A stretch of 64,000 nt of DNA from UBA2136 sp963974105 (lineage in GTDB: Bacteria > Pseudomonadota > Alphaproteobacteria > UBA2136): contig CAXBBG010000002.1 in NCBI GenBank assembly GCA_963974105.1, positions 1 through 64,000 of the forward strand, in the 5' to 3' direction. How positions within the stretch are numbered: position 1 is the first letter of the stretch; every line of letters starts with the position of its first letter. The notes under the pieces were generated by a model. It was not told the origin of the DNA. It searched no databases and saw nothing but the letters and a program-made list of their open reading frames with translations. Below, piece after piece: positions 26,246 through 33,923 of the stretch. Made by a program: the position numbers and the translations under genes.

Positions 26246-27133
26246 TTACTTTGTTTTTTCAAACAATTCTTCGGCTTCTTCAAGGCTGGGTATGCCTGTT
26301 TCTGCACCCATGCGCTGAATGCAAATAGCAGAAGCTGCGCGTGCAAATTTAAAATGTTCTTCCCAGCTACGTTCTGGATATTCGATATAAGAATAAACGT
26401 AAGCACCGTGGAAAACATCACCCGCACCTGTTGTGTCTATAATGTCTTTCATAGGTATATTGAGGGCAGCTAATTCTTTAAGTCCGTTACCTTCACTATA
26501 TAAAATACCTTTGTCACCCATGGTTACAGCGGCTACTTTTACGCCCTTGTCGTGCAGGTATTGAATGGTTTCTTTAAATGTAAGGTTTAGCTGCTTAGCA
26601 AAATCCTCTGAAACTACAGCGACGTCTATATACTCTAATAGCTCTTCCATGCCTGGGCGTACTGCACCACCATCAAGCGATGTCATAACGCCTGCTTTAC
26701 GGGCTTTTTTGGCATATTCTAAAGCGCTAATAGGCATGTGACCATCTAAATGTAAAACTTGAAGGCTTTTTTTGAATCTTATTTTAGGTGCTGGTTCTAA
26801 ATATTCGCCATCGCGACAGCGCAATATCGCGCGTTTGTTCCCGTTGTTTGGCAATATAAGTGAAAGAGAGCTGCGTTTAACAGCGCGTGGAAAAATACGG
26901 ATACCGTAACGTGCGGCACGTTGTAAGAACGTATCACCGAGGCGGTCTTCGGCAACTTGAGTGAGTAAACCTGTTTCAGCGCCCATTTTAGCCACGGTAA
27001 AGGCGGCTACAACAGCATTTCCACCCACACCAAATGCGTAGTCTTTGCCGACATATTTTTCGTCACCTGTAGGGATGTAGTCACTAAGACACGTGACGTC
27101 GGTGTAATTATGGCCAATGAAGAGGGCTTCCAT
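26246..27133 (-). CDS. PfkB-family carbohydrate kinase
   Basis: A 295-residue ribokinase-like kinase that transfers phosphate from ATP to a sugar or nucleoside. The N-terminal glycine pair motif (FGVGGNAVVAAFTVAKMGAETG) and the C-terminal PfkB signature DTTGAGDVFHGAY, with its catalytic Asp, are both intact. It is closer to ribokinase/sulfofructose-kinase-like members than to the kinase half of HldE. It is divergent from gmhB, with 74 bp between the start codons, so a shared control region is possible. That context raises a role in heptose phosphate metabolism, but nothing in the sequence proves the substrate. Confidence 0.85.
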   Translation of the reverse strand: MEALFIGHNYTDVTCLSDYIPTGDEKYVGKDYAFGVGGNAVVAAFTVAKMGAETGLLTQVAEDRLGDTFLQRAARYGIRIFPRAVKRSSLSLILPNNGNKRAILRCRDGEYLEPAPKIRFKKSLQVLHLDGHMPISALEYAKKARKAGVMTSLDGGAVRPGMEELLEYIDVAVVSEDFAKQLNLTFKETIQYLHDKGVKVAAVTMGDKGILYSEGNGLKELAALNIPMKDIIDTTGAGDVFHGAYVYSYIEYPERSWEEHFKFARAASAICIQRMGAETGIPSLEEAEELFEKTK

Positions 27134-27207
27134 GATTTTCCTTTGTTTTTATTCTAAAACCTTTAATAATTATGGAGCATGACGCAAATTATTCAAGAGG
27201 AAAACCT

Positions 27208-27753
27208 GTGAAAGCCTATAAAGCCATTATTTTTGACCGTGACGGTACCTTAAATGCAACGTCTAAGAGTGAGGGTGGTTATGTGTTATCAAAAGATGAG
27301 ATGATTCTTTTACCTTATGTACAAGAAAGTTTGGCCCGTTTGAAAGCGCGTGGTGTTAGGTTATATGTCTTTACACAACAAAGGTGCATTGGCAAAAAAA
27401 TGCTTACAGAAGATGGGCTGGTTGAAATTCATCAGCGTCTGAATACTTTGTTGGGAAAAACAGCACAGATTGATGCCTATTATCATTGCCCTCATTTAAT
27501 AGAAGATGGTTGTGATTGCTCTAAACCAAAGCCAGGCATGCTGTTTAAATGCTTAAATGATTATCAGTTAAACCCTGAAGATGTCTTGGTGGTTGGAGAT
27601 TCGTTAAGGGATTATGAGTCGGCAAAGGCAGCGGGGTTGGATTTTTCTTTTGTACCAAACGATACCGGTAAACATACACATGAAGAGTATATAGCGACAG
27701 GTCAACCCTTTTATAAAAATTTACAAGAGCTTGTATTTGATATGTATCGTTAA
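27208..27753 (+). CDS. gmhB: D-glycero-D-manno-heptose 1,7-bisphosphate 7-phosphatase
   Basis: HAD-superfamily phosphatase of the LPS/glycan heptose pathway; it removes the 7-phosphate in the cytoplasm. The 181-residue product has motif I IIFDRDGTLN, motif II (VFTQQ, where GmhB usually has TNQ), the zinc-binding set C-P-H...C-D-C in YHCPHLIEDGCDCSKPKPGM, and motif III VLVVGDSLRDYESAKAAG. The GmhB zinc loop separates it from plain HAD-IIIA hydrolases. Start GTG 27208 has a strong AAGAGG site 7 nt upstream, whereas ATG 27172 has none. The isomerase of the same pathway (gmhA) is at 63.3 kb. Confidence 0.87.
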   Translation: MKAYKAIIFDRDGTLNATSKSEGGYVLSKDEMILLPYVQESLARLKARGVRLYVFTQQRCIGKKMLTEDGLVEIHQRLNTLLGKTAQIDAYYHCPHLIEDGCDCSKPKPGMLFKCLNDYQLNPEDVLVVGDSLRDYESAKAAGLDFSFVPNDTGKHTHEEYIATGQPFYKNLQELVFDMYR

Positions 27754-27778
27754 AAAAAGCACCCGAAGGTGCTTTTTT
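27752..27778. terminator. Bidirectional intrinsic terminator between gmhB and the SuhB-like gene
   Basis: AAAAAAAGCACC and GGTGCTTTTTT flank a CGAA tetraloop. It ends both the rightward gmhB transcript and the leftward efp unit. Confidence 0.92.
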
Positions 27779-27793
27779 ATGAATGTAAATGCA

Positions 27794-28621
27794 TTACTTT
27801 GCAGCAAGTGCCTTTAAAACTTTAGGCTGTAGCTTTCCATTGGATGCTACAATGCTTGTGCTACCAACTTCTACGATGCTGGCATCTGTTTCGCAGGTGT
27901 AACCACCAGATTCACGAATAATGAATTCGGCCACTAAAACATCCATTGGATTAAGGTTCATGCCAATCATTGCATCAAGCTTCGCACTTGAAAGACTGAT
28001 AGCGTCATGTACAACGTTCCCTGAAATGCGTGTGTGACATTTGTTAGCGCGCATTGCTTTAAGCGTGTTTAAGAAAACATTTTCATCTTGAGTTTGTGTA
28101 ATTGGAGAAAATACTGAAACAAGGCTGTTTTCTAGTATTTCTTTACCAGAAACACGTAAACGTCTTGTACGGCCGTGTGCACCTTTACCTTTTTCGATAG
28201 CATAAATTTCGTTACTTACAGGGTAAAATACAACAGCACTTTCTGGCTTGCCGTCAACAATGTAAGCAATGTAAATGCAAACGTCTTCGTTACCGTGAGA
28301 AAGGTTAACAAGGCTACCGCAGCTGTGTGCTAACCATGCTGTGCCTGTTGCTGGAATTTCTGCGTCACCATACATAACAACAGCAGCTTCTTTAGCATAT
28401 TTTTCTGTGATTTCTTTGCGGAAAAATTGTAGGAGTTTATCGTTTACTTCAACAGCAAGTTCTGAACCACCTTCTTTCGTCACAAGTTTTTGTTCGATGT
28501 CGTTAAAAGAAAAGCGAAATGGATTCATAGCTTTTCGGACAAGAACTTCCATAATGTTCAGCTGAGGGTTCTCAGAGAAAGACATATCGTTATCACGCAT
28601 ACGCTTCATTGACTGTTTCAT
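27794..28621 (-). CDS. SuhB/inositol-monophosphatase-family protein, probably catalytically dead
   Basis: A 275-residue protein with the overall IMPase fold pattern: YPVSNEIYAIEKGKGAHGRTRRLRVS and LNPMDVLVAEFIIRESGG align with active members. The metal sites do not: the universal DPxDGT motif is replaced by AHSCGS (in TAWLAHSCGSLVNLSHG) and the GEE motif by GDAE. Only the C-terminal Asp of the WDxAAG-type motif survives. It therefore looks like a pseudoenzyme. E. coli SuhB also works in rRNA antitermination apart from catalysis, so a structural role is possible. It follows efp on the same strand by 94 bp, a familiar alphaproteobacterial pairing. The start may be an internal Met (MSFSEN) rather than ATG 28621. 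Confidence 0.82.
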   Translation of the reverse strand: MKQSMKRMRDNDMSFSENPQLNIMEVLVRKAMNPFRFSFNDIEQKLVTKEGGSELAVEVNDKLLQFFRKEITEKYAKEAAVVMYGDAEIPATGTAWLAHSCGSLVNLSHGNEDVCIYIAYIVDGKPESAVVFYPVSNEIYAIEKGKGAHGRTRRLRVSGKEILENSLVSVFSPITQTQDENVFLNTLKAMRANKCHTRISGNVVHDAISLSSAKLDAMIGMNLNPMDVLVAEFIIRESGGYTCETDASIVEVGSTSIVASNGKLQPKVLKALAAK

Positions 28622-28715
28622 AAAAATATTTTCCTATTCTATAATTTAAAAGAGCTTTGGCTTTTAGGTTGTGCAGGGCTAAAATGACTTAGCCCTTATA
28701 AAAGGTTTTAATGCC

Positions 28716-29279
28716 TTATTTTGCACGTTCCATGTATGTACCGTCTGTGGTGTTTATCACAATATTCTCTCCAGAGGAAATAAATTGTGGAACTAATACA
28801 GTTTCACCATTTTCTAATACAGCAGGTTTAAAGGATGAAGATTGTGTTTGTCCCTTAACTGCGGCGTCAGCTTCAGTTATATTCATGGTAACTTTTTCTG
28901 GGATTTCAACCCCAATTGCTTTTTCTTCGTACATTTCAACTTTAACAATCATGTTTTCTTGAAGCCATACACGGCTTTCGCCAAGTACATCGTAGCTTAA
29001 AGATAGTTGTTCGTAGTTTTCGTTGTTCATAAAGTTTAGCGCTTCACCATCGTCGTAAAGGTACTGCATTTCTACTTGGTCTAGACGTGCGCGTTCAACA
29101 GCTTCAGAAGAACGGAAGCGTTGGTTCAGTTTTGTGCCATTTACAATGTCTTTCATTTCGGCTTGAGTATAAGCACCACCTTTACCTGGCTGTGTGTGCG
29201 CAATCTTTGCAACACGCCAAAGGTTACCTTGGTGTTCTAACACCATTCCTGGACGAATTTGGTTGCCATTAATTCTCAT
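28716..29279 (-). CDS. efp: Translation elongation factor P
   Basis: Relieves ribosome stalling at polyproline stretches. It is 187 residues, the standard length, with three beta-barrel domains: KOW-like N-terminus (NQIRPGMVLEHQGNLWRVAK), the tip loop PGKGGAYTQ with Lys33 at the position that is post-translationally modified in many bacteria, and the C-terminal VQFISSGE...TYMERA-type end. The start ATG 29279 is conserved. It heads a leftward unit with the SuhB-like gene and is divergent from an unknown exported protein gene 58 bp away. Confidence 0.97.
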   Translation of the reverse strand: MRINGNQIRPGMVLEHQGNLWRVAKIAHTQPGKGGAYTQAEMKDIVNGTKLNQRFRSSEAVERARLDQVEMQYLYDDGEALNFMNNENYEQLSLSYDVLGESRVWLQENMIVKVEMYEEKAIGVEIPEKVTMNITEADAAVKGQTQSSSFKPAVLENGETVLVPQFISSGENIVINTTDGTYMERAK

Positions 29280-29337
29280 GAAAGCTTATCCTTAATAAAA
29301 TTATAATTATATAATGACAAGGTAGCCATTAATACTG

Positions 29338-30168
29338 ATGAAATCAACTGATCTATTCAAAAAAACGCACATTTATAGCATTTTATGGCTTTTATTTTTT
29401 GTGATGTCTTCAATTCACCCGTCTTATGCGGGGTATGGGCTGAAAATGAAAGATGCTTACCTGACATTTTTTATTGAAATTGACGATAAGCAAATTGCAA
29501 AATTGGTGGGTTTACCTTTAGAGGGTGAATACTATTATGACATACGTCAAGCAAAGTTGATTTTTTCTCCTGCTTATACAGAAAATGCATACTATGTAAG
29601 TGTGTTACCTATGGAACGTGGTTTGCCTAAAGCTTTGTTTAGCCGAGATTCTAAAAAAGATGGCAAGCTTTTATTGGGCTATGATACTCAAAAATGGAGT
29701 TTATCTACAAACAGCATAGACTGTAAGGATGTTTATTCTTCAAAAGAGTTAGGCAAAAAGCTTAAGTTTAATATGACAGATATTGCACGTATTAACCTTG
29801 CACTTGCATATATTACAGGGCAAAAACTAAGTCATCCATGTTTAAGCCATGTTATTTCAAAAGCTGCAGGCAATTTAATTGGTTTACCGCTACATTCATA
29901 TAGCTTGCTTGACCGTAGTGACTTTGTGGTTGAAAGTATTGTTGAAGACAAGAATTTAGACTTGCATGTCATAACTACAGATGTGTCATTGTTTGATGAT
30001 GATGCTCAGGCGAAATATCTTGAAACTCTTTTAGCATCTCCAGCTTACCACAGTTATTTACAAACTGTGGAGCTTTTGGGGGATAGCGGTATTACGAAGG
30101 TTAAGGCTTTAAAGCAGCTGTTAGAAAACCCAGAAAATAGACGTAAAATTTTACCTGCACAAGAGTAG
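29338..30168 (+). CDS. Exported protein of unknown function
   Basis: I do not recognise a family. The 276-residue product has a signal peptide or N-terminal anchor (hydrophobic 14-30, ending PSYAG), then an alpha/beta-looking mature part with DIRQAKLIFSPAYTENAYYVSVLP and two cysteines (CKDVYS, HPCLSH) that could pair in the periplasm. There is no metal or catalytic motif that I can name. ATG 29338 is the natural start. It converges with the unknown gene at 30182 and is divergent from efp. Confidence 0.75.
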   Translation: MKSTDLFKKTHIYSILWLLFFVMSSIHPSYAGYGLKMKDAYLTFFIEIDDKQIAKLVGLPLEGEYYYDIRQAKLIFSPAYTENAYYVSVLPMERGLPKALFSRDSKKDGKLLLGYDTQKWSLSTNSIDCKDVYSSKELGKKLKFNMTDIARINLALAYITGQKLSHPCLSHVISKAAGNLIGLPLHSYSLLDRSDFVVESIVEDKNLDLHVITTDVSLFDDDAQAKYLETLLASPAYHSYLQTVELLGDSGITKVKALKQLLENPENRRKILPAQE

Positions 30169-30181
30169 GGTGTAAGTAATT

Positions 30182-30706
30182 CTATTGTTGAGTGCTCACT
30201 GCACCAGATATGCTGTCTTTTCCACCTTTTATGACATCAAAAATAAATGACTTCTTTTGCCATGGGTTTTGATGGTTTGTTTGGTAGTCTTTTTTAGACT
30301 GTAATTGATGGCATAACATTTGAACGTTTTCTTTTGTCGTGTCGAAATAATCTAGAGATCTTTGTGGCACATTAAGATCTACGAGTTTTGCATCTGTCTG
30401 GCAAAGCGCTGCGTCTATTGTATTGAGCAAGTTTGCAAGGCATGGTTCTTTAAAGCAATTTTGAGGAATGGCAATTGTCACATCTATCATGCCTGTGCCT
30501 GTGTGAACAGCACATACAGGGCGTGCAATAGGGGCATCTGTATCGGTCATAGAAGGGTAGAACCTGGCAATGCTTGCACCATTCGCAGCATTCATAACAA
30601 CGCGCACTGCCTCGCTTATACGGGTTCCTTTACCAGACATTTCAAATGTGGCTAAGATGTCTGTGTCGCATGTTTGTAGATCAGTCGCTGTGTGTGTAAC
30701 GTTCAC
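30182..30706 (-). CDS. Protein of unknown function
   Basis: I recognise no family. The 174-residue product has no clear membrane segment; it contains five or more cysteines (LQTCDTD, PVCAVH, NCFKEPC, LCQTD, LCHQL) and a polar C-terminus. Start GTG 30706 has AAAAGGG 9 nt upstream, whereas the longer TTG 30781 start has a poorly spaced site; ATG is absent. It lies just downstream of the GT-C-like membrane protein gene (115 bp from this start), so the two probably share a transcript. Function unknown. Confidence 0.6.
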   Translation of the reverse strand: MNVTHTATDLQTCDTDILATFEMSGKGTRISEAVRVVMNAANGASIARFYPSMTDTDAPIARPVCAVHTGTGMIDVTIAIPQNCFKEPCLANLLNTIDAALCQTDAKLVDLNVPQRSLDYFDTTKENVQMLCHQLQSKKDYQTNHQNPWQKKSFIFDVIKGGKDSISGAVSTQQ

Positions 30707-30820
30707 TTTGGATAGCCCTTTTGTAAATATAAATTTCGTTTGTGATGTTAAATATATATGCAAGGGATGTGCTGATATCAACCTTCGGAGATATGTTTTT
30801 TTATTAAATTTTCATTTTTA

Positions 30821-32743
30821 TTAATTTAATGATGCAAGGTATTGGTTTATAGGGTCATTGTGCCCTGAGCATTTTGGAACGTAACGATATATGTAATAGT
30901 TTTCACCCTTTTTAGGTTCGATGTAACCGTCTTCTTTGAAGCAGCCATAGTTTACGAGTGTGCGTAGGTTTTTATGTGCGTTGAGATCTGTGTCGTATTG
31001 GGCGTTCATTATATCGTGTTTTGTAACCCATAATGTCATTTTTTGCTGTAGCGCTGCATTTAAAATGGCTGTTGCGGTGCCGTAAGCTACAGGTATCTTT
31101 TCTTGGAATACAGCGGGCGCATAAATACCTTTTTGTCCGAGATTGTAGTTCATGTTAGAAAGCTCTGTGTAAACAACGCGGTCATCGGTTTCCATTGTGT
31201 TTTTGAGGTATTCTGCCAGTGATAAAGCAGGCGACTTTTGTGCAATATAAGTTTGCATGCTGTCCTTTTTAAAGAATACGGCAATAGCAGGTTTGTTCAT
31301 ACCAACGGAAACGCCAAGTTGAATGGCAATGATAACAAAAACGCTGGCTAAAAGTGTGCCACGTAAAGCGAAGCTGCTTCTCGCAATAAGATTTTGCCCC
31401 ACAACCCATGCAGGCAATGCCAATAACGGGAATGCAGCTAAAAGGTATTTAGGTTCCATAGAGTAACCATAGAAAAACCAAAGTGCGTAGTAAGTGATAA
31501 AGAGGAATACGTGTAATTCCAAGATGCCTACGGTTTTTTCCCAACTAAAGAATGGGAAGCGGCGCAGCAATAACATCATGCTTGGGATTAAAGCCATAAG
31601 AAACACAGGTCCAAGCCCTAAATGTGCAAGTCCTAAGTTGCGTGCATTCATCGTAATTTCTAATGGATATGCAAACATCATATTTGTTTTTGTACGTTCC
31701 ATAAGTTCAGGTGCCGGTGTGAAGTGATTATTGAAGAAAGTTTGCTGAGCCAAAGACCATGTTTGCGGTGCCGCCATTTGTGTGAAGAATGGTACATAAA
31801 GAGCGCCAACCTGCATGTATGCCCATATATAAAATGGCGCTGCAATTATAAATAAGATGGATATAAATACGGCTGAGTGACCAAAACATTTTTTATAGCC
31901 AAAGTCTTTATTGATAAGAGGAAGTGTTAATGCCATGGCTGCGGCTGCAAAAATACCAATGATATGTAAATTGCAAGCGCCTGCAAGAAGTGTTGCGCTT
32001 AAAGCTAGCCATGAAAGGCGTTCGCTGCGTGCATAGAAAAAGAGTGCGAGCGCACTTAAACTTATAAGACCCATAAGGCGCGGTTCTATAATACCTGTGC
32101 CTGCTGTATAGGTTAATGCTGGTAGTGTAAATATGATAGAGGCAAATAACCATGCAGGTGCTGTGCGTAATCTTCTGCGTGCAAGCGCAAAGACTGCAAG
32201 CCCAGCCATAATGCTCATTGACCAGTTGTGCACCATCATTAAAGTTTCACCGCCAATTAAGTATGCACCCGCATTTACAACGTGGCTTAGCATTGGGCCT
32301 GCGTTTAAAAATGTTTCTGTTGTAGGTGCGAGTGTGTGCGTTTCTGCAATGGTTTTAGGTAGTGCAAAGTGATAAGCCAAACTTGAGCTTTCTGTTGGAG
32401 GTATCATGCTGGCTGGAAGTGTTAACAATGCTGCCAAAATAAATAGGCTGCTTAAAAAGTGACCGCGGTCAAAGTGTGTAAGGCTATGCTTTTTTTTAAA
32501 CCCTATAAATGCCGTTAGGGTAGCGAGTGTCATTATAGACGCAACGTTTAAAAGCGTGAGTGAATTAAAAATACTTAATAATAAAAATACAAAACCTAAA
32601 GCAATGTAACCAAGCCAATATGAAAATACGAAATGGGTAATACCTGTAAGGTTTTGGCACTGAAATGTTTTTAACAGAATGCGTCCAAGCAGTACGATGC
32701 TTATAAGCCAAGGGAGTAGTAGTAAAAATGTAAATTGCCCCAC
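30821..32743 (-). CDS. Multi-span membrane protein, GT-C glycosyltransferase-like
   Basis: A 640-residue inner-membrane protein with about twelve hydrophobic segments up to residue 500, followed by a soluble C-terminal domain of about 140 residues. Early in the first large loop, TESSSLAYHFALPKTIAET resembles the acidic/YH..P loop of GT-C (PMT/ArnT-like) sugar transferases, which use polyprenyl-linked sugars. The catalytic Asp is not certain: the acidic position here is a Glu. The start is GTG 32743 with an AGGA site. Probable role: transfer of a sugar to a periplasmic lipid or protein. Moderate confidence in fold, low in substrate. Confidence 0.65.
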   Translation of the reverse strand: MGQFTFLLLLPWLISIVLLGRILLKTFQCQNLTGITHFVFSYWLGYIALGFVFLLLSIFNSLTLLNVASIMTLATLTAFIGFKKKHSLTHFDRGHFLSSLFILAALLTLPASMIPPTESSSLAYHFALPKTIAETHTLAPTTETFLNAGPMLSHVVNAGAYLIGGETLMMVHNWSMSIMAGLAVFALARRRLRTAPAWLFASIIFTLPALTYTAGTGIIEPRLMGLISLSALALFFYARSERLSWLALSATLLAGACNLHIIGIFAAAAMALTLPLINKDFGYKKCFGHSAVFISILFIIAAPFYIWAYMQVGALYVPFFTQMAAPQTWSLAQQTFFNNHFTPAPELMERTKTNMMFAYPLEITMNARNLGLAHLGLGPVFLMALIPSMMLLLRRFPFFSWEKTVGILELHVFLFITYYALWFFYGYSMEPKYLLAAFPLLALPAWVVGQNLIARSSFALRGTLLASVFVIIAIQLGVSVGMNKPAIAVFFKKDSMQTYIAQKSPALSLAEYLKNTMETDDRVVYTELSNMNYNLGQKGIYAPAVFQEKIPVAYGTATAILNAALQQKMTLWVTKHDIMNAQYDTDLNAHKNLRTLVNYGCFKEDGYIEPKKGENYYIYRYVPKCSGHNDPINQYLASLN

Positions 32744-33043
32744 GAGATATGAATCCTGTTTTATTGTTATAGAATTGAGTTAAGAAGAGAAGTAAAAACG
32801 TCTTTATATTGCCCTAACCATAAGGCAAATGAAACTATGACCCAACTGGCCAAAATTACTGGTGATGCTGTTCTTATTATCCACTTCATGGAGCGTGACT
32901 ATAGAGAATAAAAATGTGAGTTACAATAGCCACAATTCAGCTTTTTGACTAAAAATGGGGCAGTAATTTTAAAGTTAAGTAAATCAGGGCATTGCAAGGT
33001 TTTTAGGTGGTTAAAGTACTGCTTTGCAGTGTTGCAAAAATAG
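32744..33043. other. 300-bp gene-free stretch
   Basis: It separates the ends of two leftward units. I see no RNA gene or strong terminator. A 24-codon ATG frame at 32837-32911 is open, but it lacks a good ribosome site and resembles no known protein, so I do not call it. Confidence 0.5.
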
Positions 33044-33451
33044 CTAACCCCACTTATGTATTATGTTTGACAATTGGGCACGTGCTACCGCATTTATATC
33101 AATAAACCCAGCCAAATTCCCACCTTCTGTAATGATGGGTAGGTTACGTATCTTATATTCACTCATCACACGTACAGCTTCTTCAACCTCTTCATTTGGT
33201 GTGCATGCAAGAAGGTCGATGTTCATTATGTGGGTTGTTTTAAGTTCTAGTATTTTTTGTTTATAAGTTTTGATAGCCTGTACAACTTCTTGTTCTGTGA
33301 TAATACCTACAGATTTTTTTGCTTTGTTAATGATGAGTACAGAAGCTGCGCCAGCTGTAAAAATAAGTTCAGCGGCATCATAAATTGTATCCGTATCCAT
33401 AATTGTTTTTATATTATTGCTTGAAGAATCCATAATGGCACGTAACTGCAT
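33044..33451 (-). CDS. CBS-domain protein
   Basis: A 135-residue protein made of one pair of CBS domains (about 1-65 and 70-130), the module that binds adenine nucleotides and senses energy state. Visible are VLIINKAKKSVGIITEQEVVQAI in the first and VRVMSEYKIRNLPIITEGGNLAGFIDINAV in the second, a standard CBS ending. There is no attached enzyme domain. ATG 33451 overlaps the AGGAG-containing end of the upstream gene (2 bp between stop and start), so the two are translationally coupled; the partner is the natural candidate target. Confidence 0.88.
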   Translation of the reverse strand: MQLRAIMDSSSNNIKTIMDTDTIYDAAELIFTAGAASVLIINKAKKSVGIITEQEVVQAIKTYKQKILELKTTHIMNIDLLACTPNEEVEEAVRVMSEYKIRNLPIITEGGNLAGFIDINAVARAQLSNIIHKWG

Positions 33452-33453
33452 GG

Positions 33454-33771
33454 TTAGTCGCTCCTTGAAACTGATTTAATTGCCTTAGCTTGGGTGAGGA
33501 GGATAATGTCTTCAAAGCTAATTCGGCCTAGCGCCTTTCTCAGGCGTTTTTCTAAATAATGTACAGTGTTTGCAAAAAGTTCTTTTTTTGCTGCTTTAAT
33601 TACTTCATTGTTACCTAGCATGTTGATACGCCAGCCCATTTGGTTTTGATCTGTTTCTACTATTTGCACGTTGATGTTTATGCGAAACCCATGCTCGTAA
33701 ATAACAACTATATCTCTTGTTACGGGGTCTTCTTTAATTTTTAGTGCATCACTGAATGTGCAGCGGATCAT
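33454..33771 (-). CDS. Small protein of unknown function, coupled to the CBS gene
   Basis: I recognise no family. The 105-residue product has a beta-rich first half (IKEDPVTRDIVVIYEHGFRINI) and a helical, basic second half (KAAKKELFANTVHYLEKRLRKAL). No signal or membrane segment. It is the first gene of a two-gene unit with the CBS protein and may be its regulated partner. Confidence 0.7.
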   Translation of the reverse strand: MIRCTFSDALKIKEDPVTRDIVVIYEHGFRININVQIVETDQNQMGWRINMLGNNEVIKAAKKELFANTVHYLEKRLRKALGRISFEDIILLTQAKAIKSVSRSD

Positions 33772-33801
33772 CGCGGTTACCTCAAAGTAAAAAATTAATA
33801 A

Positions 33802-33834
33802 AAAAAGTCTAATAAATACATTATTAGACTTTTT
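33802..33834 (-). terminator. Intrinsic terminator of the chemoreceptor gene
   Basis: A perfect 14-bp stem (AAAAAGTCTAATAA at 33802-33815 with TTATTAGACTTTTT at 33821-33834) and a 5-nt loop. On the minus strand it ends in a T run and lies 90 nt after the chemoreceptor stop. Confidence 0.85.
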
Positions 33835-33923
33835 GTTCTTTTATATCAAGGTATTGTGTCTTAATTTTCACTTTAATGTGTTAAAATTGTCCTTAGTGTA
33901 TGGCACAGCCTTTGGTTTATCTT

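Noticed and set aside
32837..32911. A 24-codon ATG frame
   Set aside because: No proper ribosome site, no resemblance to known peptides and no sign of selection visible from one sequence.
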